NCBI GenBank assembly: GCA_033283175.1
Contig: JAWMQM010000001.1
Coordinates: 1,426,001-1,490,000 of the forward strand
Direction: 5' to 3'
Length of the DNA: 64,000 nt
Source of the DNA: Pseudomaricurvus sp033283175
Lineage (GTDB): Bacteria > Pseudomonadota > Gammaproteobacteria > Pseudomonadales > Cellvibrionaceae
Shown here: positions 60,775 to 64,000 of the stretch, one piece after another
Position numbering within the stretch: the first letter of the stretch is position 1
Layout: each line of letters begins with the position of its first letter
Program-made: the position numbers and the translations under genes
The notes under the pieces: generated by a model
What the model was told of the DNA's origin: nothing
Databases searched by the model: none
Seen by the model: only the letters and a program-made list of their open reading frames with translations

Positions 60775-61647
60775 TCAGCATTTAAAAAAGGAGAGCTTCC
60801 GGGTTAATCGATCCAACAGACCGTTGTTGTTGGATTGTTTTTCCGAAGAGTAGCCTTGGCCTTCGGTGTCGAAAAACTCTTTCGAAAACCGGTTGATCCA
60901 CTCCTGATTTAAGCCGGAGCTTTGTCTTTTCAGCGACGGCTTAACAGTCAAATTCGGGTGGAACTCTGTCGGTATAATACTGCGCAAGGCGGAGCCAGGA
61001 TCTTTAACAAAGTCTTCGTAGATAAGCTCAATCACGCTCTCGTTCGCTAGAGAGAGAAAAGAGTCGGTAAGCAGGTTCTGATATTCAAGTCGATCCAGTT
61101 TGTTTTTGATGTTGTCGAATGAATAAACAGGTGAGTGTTCAGATTGGAATTCACTGCTCCACAGTCCTGATTGACTTGCGATTTCATACGAGACCGCTTG
61201 TGCAATGATATTGCGCCTGCGGACTCTTACATAGATTGTCTCTGCTTTCGGGAGGTGACCCTTGAATTTCGAAAACAACGGTAGGTGGTGGCCATGCAAG
61301 TTGATGCCCAGCCATCCACTATCCAAAGTCCGGTATCGCACTAATTGCTCTATGAAAGTTGCTTGATCCAAAACCCCTGCATTAATGCAACCCCATCTGC
61401 GCGCAAGAATAGGCAAATACTCGTAAGGCTGGAAATACTCATGAGGCAAACAAAATCCGGATTGATAAAGCAGGTCACAAATCATTGTGCTGCCGGATCT
61501 TGGAGTGCTTAAGAGAATAAGGGTCCCTTTGGCTTCGTTTGCATTTTCTGCATCATAGCGCCCGTCGATAAAATCAGACGCAGGTATCTTCGCAAGCGCA
61601 GTATTGATCCGATTATCAGAAATTCGAATGTCGTTGCTGTCGGGCAT
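60775..61647 (-). CDS. Stf0-type sulfotransferase
   Basis: 290 residues. The 5'-phosphosulfate loop of PAPS-dependent sulfotransferases is STPRSGSTMICDLL (about 47-60), followed by YQSGFCLPHEYFQP, which resembles the Stf0 (trehalose 2-sulfotransferase) family. A 3'-phosphate-binding part with RVRRRNIIAQAVSYEIA near 145-160 is also typical. It would transfer sulfate to a sugar or glycolipid; the substrate is unknown. The gene is clearly more AT-rich than the backbone and lies after tRNA-Phe. With the glycosyltransferase at 61951 it suggests a small imported surface-glycan or glycolipid modification set. Confidence 0.8.
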   Translation of the reverse strand: MPDSNDIRISDNRINTALAKIPASDFIDGRYDAENANEAKGTLILLSTPRSGSTMICDLLYQSGFCLPHEYFQPYEYLPILARRWGCINAGVLDQATFIEQLVRYRTLDSGWLGINLHGHHLPLFSKFKGHLPKAETIYVRVRRRNIIAQAVSYEIASQSGLWSSEFQSEHSPVYSFDNIKNKLDRLEYQNLLTDSFLSLANESVIELIYEDFVKDPGSALRSIIPTEFHPNLTVKPSLKRQSSGLNQEWINRFSKEFFDTEGQGYSSEKQSNNNGLLDRLTRKLSFFKC

Positions 61648-61950
61648 TTTGTTTCCTGGTGTAATTTGTCCGCCTAAAGCAGGGTTTAAGAGGTGACATG
61701 GAGAGGCCCCTTTTCTCTATCTGTAAAGTTTCTTTTTTGATTGTTGAGTAATTTTTGTGTATTCGCTCGCCAAAGTCTGCATATAGAGATGTGTGATCGT
61801 ATTCTGGTCATAATCGAAACGTGGGTGTCTCATGGCTATGATGGTCATCCTCAGAAACATTAGGTTAGATTTCTGAGGCTTTTATCCTGTAACTAGCCGA
61901 GACGGTAACTTATTCAGATGGTTGGCATCGAAAATCAAAAATTGAGGGGG
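61648..61950. other. AT-rich gap between the sulfotransferase and the glycosyltransferase
   Basis: 303 bases. A plus-strand hairpin, CCTCAGAAA (61849-61857) with TTTCTGAGG (61870-61878), followed by CTTTTAT, looks like a terminator but no plus-strand gene ends at it. A 24-codon frame from 61790 runs into it and has no supporting features. The sulfotransferase promoter on the minus strand must lie here or further upstream. Confidence 0.4.
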
Positions 61951-62806
61951 TTAGTCCATTAAATTTTTCTTGAGTCGGCCAATAAGCCCGAGTTTCCTTT
62001 TCTTTAAAGTTTTTTCGGGGGTCTTATTTTCTATTCTTATAATTTCAGGAATTACTCCCCACTTTCCAATGAACCGATCCCGATCGGTGTCTTTCTTTGT
62101 CCTGAAAGTGGCGGGAGGATTTCGATAAATAGGGGACTGTCTGGTGATAAAACACCGCTCCGGTATGCGCGCCTACTTTGATGTTATTCAGCATGCACTG
62201 GTAGAAAAAGTCATATAGTTCGTAGAAAAAGTCATATCGATCGTCAAAATTGACTTTAGAAGAAATGGAAGACTTGACCAATAGGGAGGCTTGTACGTCA
62301 TCCAGCCGGATTACTGATTCAGATAGAGGAGCTTCAACAGAGCATTTTAGGATCATGTTCTGATCCCCATGTTTGGCTTCGGTAAATAGGAAGCCAATTG
62401 GTCGGGTGGCTTTGTCTTCGACCCACAAGCCGGACATGATGTCGTAGTCGCCGTCAATGAGGGCGCTATACATTTTCTCAACTGAGCCTGGTTGCACTAC
62501 CAGGTCATCATCCAGAAAAAAGACGTATTCGGTAGTTGTTTTATGTGACAGGATTTTTCGCGCTTTGCCTGGGGGAATGTTGTAGTCGTACTTGAGAGTC
62601 TGGATTGTTGGAAACTCGTTAAAAAGATCCTCGTATCCTTTGATTACGTCGTCGCTTGCATCTGATGCTGTGCTATTAAGCACAATTATTTGGCATGAGC
62701 TTTCGGTATTGTGCAAGATAGACTGTATGCATTTCTTGAGCGAATGTGGTCGGCCATTGGTTGGTATAGCAAAAGTTATCTTGGTCAAATAATTCTCAAT
62801 ATTCAT
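61951..62806 (-). pseudogene. Family 2 glycosyltransferase with a frameshift near its 3' end
   Basis: The first frame begins at the ATG at 62806 and reads TFAIPTNGRPHSLKKCI (nucleotide-sugar site) and FLDDD at 97-101 (metal-binding DXD), typical of GT-A family 2 enzymes. It ends at 62045 after a low-quality tail. From a C4 tract at 62132-62135 (minus strand), the +1 frame stays open to a TAA at 61951-61953 and reads naturally: IYRNPPATFRTKKD, DRDRFIGKWGVIPE and a basic end GRLKKNLMD. Skipping one C gives a 284-residue protein. Either the gene is broken or phase-variable, or one base is a sequencing error. Confidence 0.75.
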
Positions 62807-63037
62807 GCAGCATTTCCACATTTATATTTTAAGCAGCGCTAAAGATATCTATTTCCTGTCTGGTAACGGTACCGTAAAAGCGGTCAGTGTTGAGGTTTGT
62901 GAACGGGATATCGAGGCTTCAGCTCTCGAAAATAATCTTTCTTTGTATTTTTAAAAATATTTTGAGCTATTTTTTTAGATTCTCAATAAGGAAAGAGATT
63001 CGTTTAGTTTAATGAATTTTTATCAATCAGAATATGT
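62807..63037. other. AT-rich gap upstream of the glycosyltransferase
   Basis: 231 bases of strongly AT-rich sequence between two minus-strand genes. It must contain the glycosyltransferase promoter or the hydrolase terminator, but no clear hairpin or -35/-10 pair stands out. No open frame is supported. Confidence 0.35.
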
Positions 63038-63934
63038 CTAAAAAGCGGAGTTTTTGTCTGCTTGGCTGAGCAAGAACGATCTTACTGAGCTTACTAGCTC
63101 AGAGGTTTGATCATGATGAATCCAGTGGCCAGACTCTTCAAAGGTCTTGGTGGTTACGCTTCTAAAGTTCTTCGCATTGCCATCTTCCGCCGGATTCGTG
63201 GTCCAGCTTTTGGGGCCCCAGCAGATTAATGTATCGGCAGAAATCTCTTTCCAGTATTCACGCAGGTGAATGGCAAAATCTTCGGGACCCAGTGCGCCTG
63301 CTCGAGGGTCGTACTTCCAGCCATACTCATCGCCGTGTTGGCGCAAACCGTGCATCGTCAGATGCTGTGCTTGTTCGGGGGAAAGGTTCTTGTGAACCTG
63401 CATCATACGCTGTACGGCTTCTTCAACGGAATGGAAACGACGGGGTTCTTTGGTGTAAGCGGCCTGCCGCTTTTCCAGCCATTCGCGAGTGCGGTTGAGA
63501 ATGCCCTTCTTCTCCCAGCCTTCCAGCGCTGGGCGAGTAGGGCCCATGCCATCTATTAACACCAGTTTTTTTACTCGCTCAGGGTAAAGTCCGGCAAAGC
63601 GAGCGGAGGGGTTGCCACCCAGTGAGTGGGCGATGATGTTGAACTGCTCAACCCCAAGAGCCTCGGTCAAGCGCACGAAATCTTCCAGATGACAGGGAGT
63701 GTGGTAGGCGCCGTCCGGTGACCAGTCGCTGTCGCCATGGCCCCGGAGATCCACGGCCACTACATGCCATTGATCACAGAGGCCACGTGCTACCCAGTCC
63801 CAGCTCCGGGCATGATCGTTCATGCCATGCACCAGAATCAGCAGTGGCGCTTGCTCGTTACCCCAGTCCAGATAGTGGAGTTTGAGGTTGGAGGAATAGA
63901 AATAGCGAGAGACAGGCTCATGGGTATTATTCAT
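63038..63934 (-). CDS. Alpha/beta hydrolase
   Basis: 298 residues. The oxyanion-hole segment is LILVHGMNDHARSW (32-45), the nucleophile elbow is AHSLGG with S104, and the catalytic histidine is in ESGHWIHHD near residue 270. The lid region is long (about 130-215). It is a cytoplasmic esterase/hydrolase of unknown substrate; sequence does not separate esterase from epoxide or haloalkane hydrolases. GC content returns to backbone level here, marking the right edge of the AT-rich stretch. It starts 14 bases after the stop of a partial upstream frame. Confidence 0.85.
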   Translation of the reverse strand: MNNTHEPVSRYFYSSNLKLHYLDWGNEQAPLLILVHGMNDHARSWDWVARGLCDQWHVVAVDLRGHGDSDWSPDGAYHTPCHLEDFVRLTEALGVEQFNIIAHSLGGNPSARFAGLYPERVKKLVLIDGMGPTRPALEGWEKKGILNRTREWLEKRQAAYTKEPRRFHSVEEAVQRMMQVHKNLSPEQAQHLTMHGLRQHGDEYGWKYDPRAGALGPEDFAIHLREYWKEISADTLICWGPKSWTTNPAEDGNAKNFRSVTTKTFEESGHWIHHDQTSELVSSVRSFLLSQADKNSAF

Positions 63935-63948
63935 TCTGATCGGCGCCT

Positions 63949-64000
63949 TTAATGTATCTGGTCAGCCAGAAAGGATAACAGCAGCGGGCGGCGATCGGAA
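63949..64000 (-). CDS. Possible 3' end of an upstream gene
   Basis: A minus-strand frame enters from the right edge and ends with TAA at 63949-63951. The last 16 codons read DRRPLLLSFLADQIH after a serine. It is 14 bases before the hydrolase start, which would fit an operon. It is too short to identify. Confidence 0.3.
   Translation of the reverse strand, partial: SDRRPLLLSFLADQIH

Noticed and set aside
60546..60785. 79-codon plus-strand frame after the tRNA-Phe terminator
   Set aside because: Begins inside the terminator T-run, has no ribosome-binding site and no protein-like features; a shorter start at 60618 is not better.
61790..61864. 24-codon frame ending in a terminator-like hairpin
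   Set aside because: Very short, no ribosome-binding site; the hairpin is reported with the intergenic entry only.

Overview
The window reads as a contiguous piece of chromosome from a GC-rich gammaproteobacterium. It is probably a marine member of the Cellvibrionales/Microbulbifer type or a relative close to Pseudomonas. This placement rests on protein families and on gene neighbourhoods that match Pseudomonas order (lauroyl acyltransferase-trk-rsmB-fmt-def-LysM-dprA-tsaC-hemF-aroE; znuBC-zur/znuA-polA-engB-cytochrome c4-dsbA; argB-algC-coaBC-radC-rpmBG; ftsYEX-rpoH; yheS-TIGR02444-algP-FKBP-rsd-dsbB). No database search was possible. Most of the window is dense housekeeping sequence.

Layout. 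1-7.1 kb: 5' end of glyQ, a lipid A acyltransferase, and a minus-strand def-fmt-rsmB-trkA-trkH cluster. 7.4-13.3 kb: LysM protein, dprA, tsaC, hemF, aroE and two tandem bacteriohemerythrins behind a possible Fnr/Anr-type promoter. 13.5-18.8 kb: gamma-carbonic anhydrase, oligopeptidase A, a YheV-like protein, an unknown protein and a MATE exporter. 18.8-21.9 kb: zinc uptake (znuB, znuC, zur divergent from znuA) around a Zur box. 21.9-28.9 kb: a small secreted protein, polA, a non-coding interval with two probable small RNAs, engB, cytochrome c4, dsbA and slmA. 29.2-37.9 kb: argB, a membrane-anchored AlgC-type phosphomannomutase, coaBC, radC, ribosomal proteins L28 and L33, mutM, coaD and rsmD. 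38-47.7 kb: ftsY-ftsE-ftsX-rpoH, ygdD, trmB, a DUF2959 lipoprotein, an OmpA-like protein, a universal stress protein, elbB and a sensor-like membrane protein. 47.7-60.3 kb: yheS, the algP/FKBP/rsd region, lrgAB with dsbB, gcvH, an AsmA-like protein, mutY and yggX. 60.4-64 kb: tRNA-Phe followed by an AT-richer accessory stretch with a Stf0-type sulfotransferase and a frameshifted glycosyltransferase, then an alpha/beta hydrolase.

The most interesting signal is regulatory. Four promoters share the extracytoplasmic-stress sigma architecture (GAACTN, 16-base spacer, TCYGA/TCCTA-like -10). They lie upstream of rpoH, of a periplasmic FKBP-type isomerase, and of two consecutive structured RNAs between polA and engB, the locus that holds Spot 42 in Escherichia coli and ErsA in Pseudomonas. 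A weaker version precedes dsbA. This suggests an RpoE/AlgU envelope-stress network with one ErsA-like RNA and a second, apparently separate RNA. Other points are a near-consensus Fnr/Anr box centred at about -41.5 for the hemerythrin pair, a cluster of GTTAC/GTAAC motifs beside the small secreted protein, and a glycosyltransferase whose C-terminal 59 codons lie in another frame after a C4 tract.

All start sites, promoters and RNA structures were read by eye. Family assignments come from recognisable motifs and gene order.
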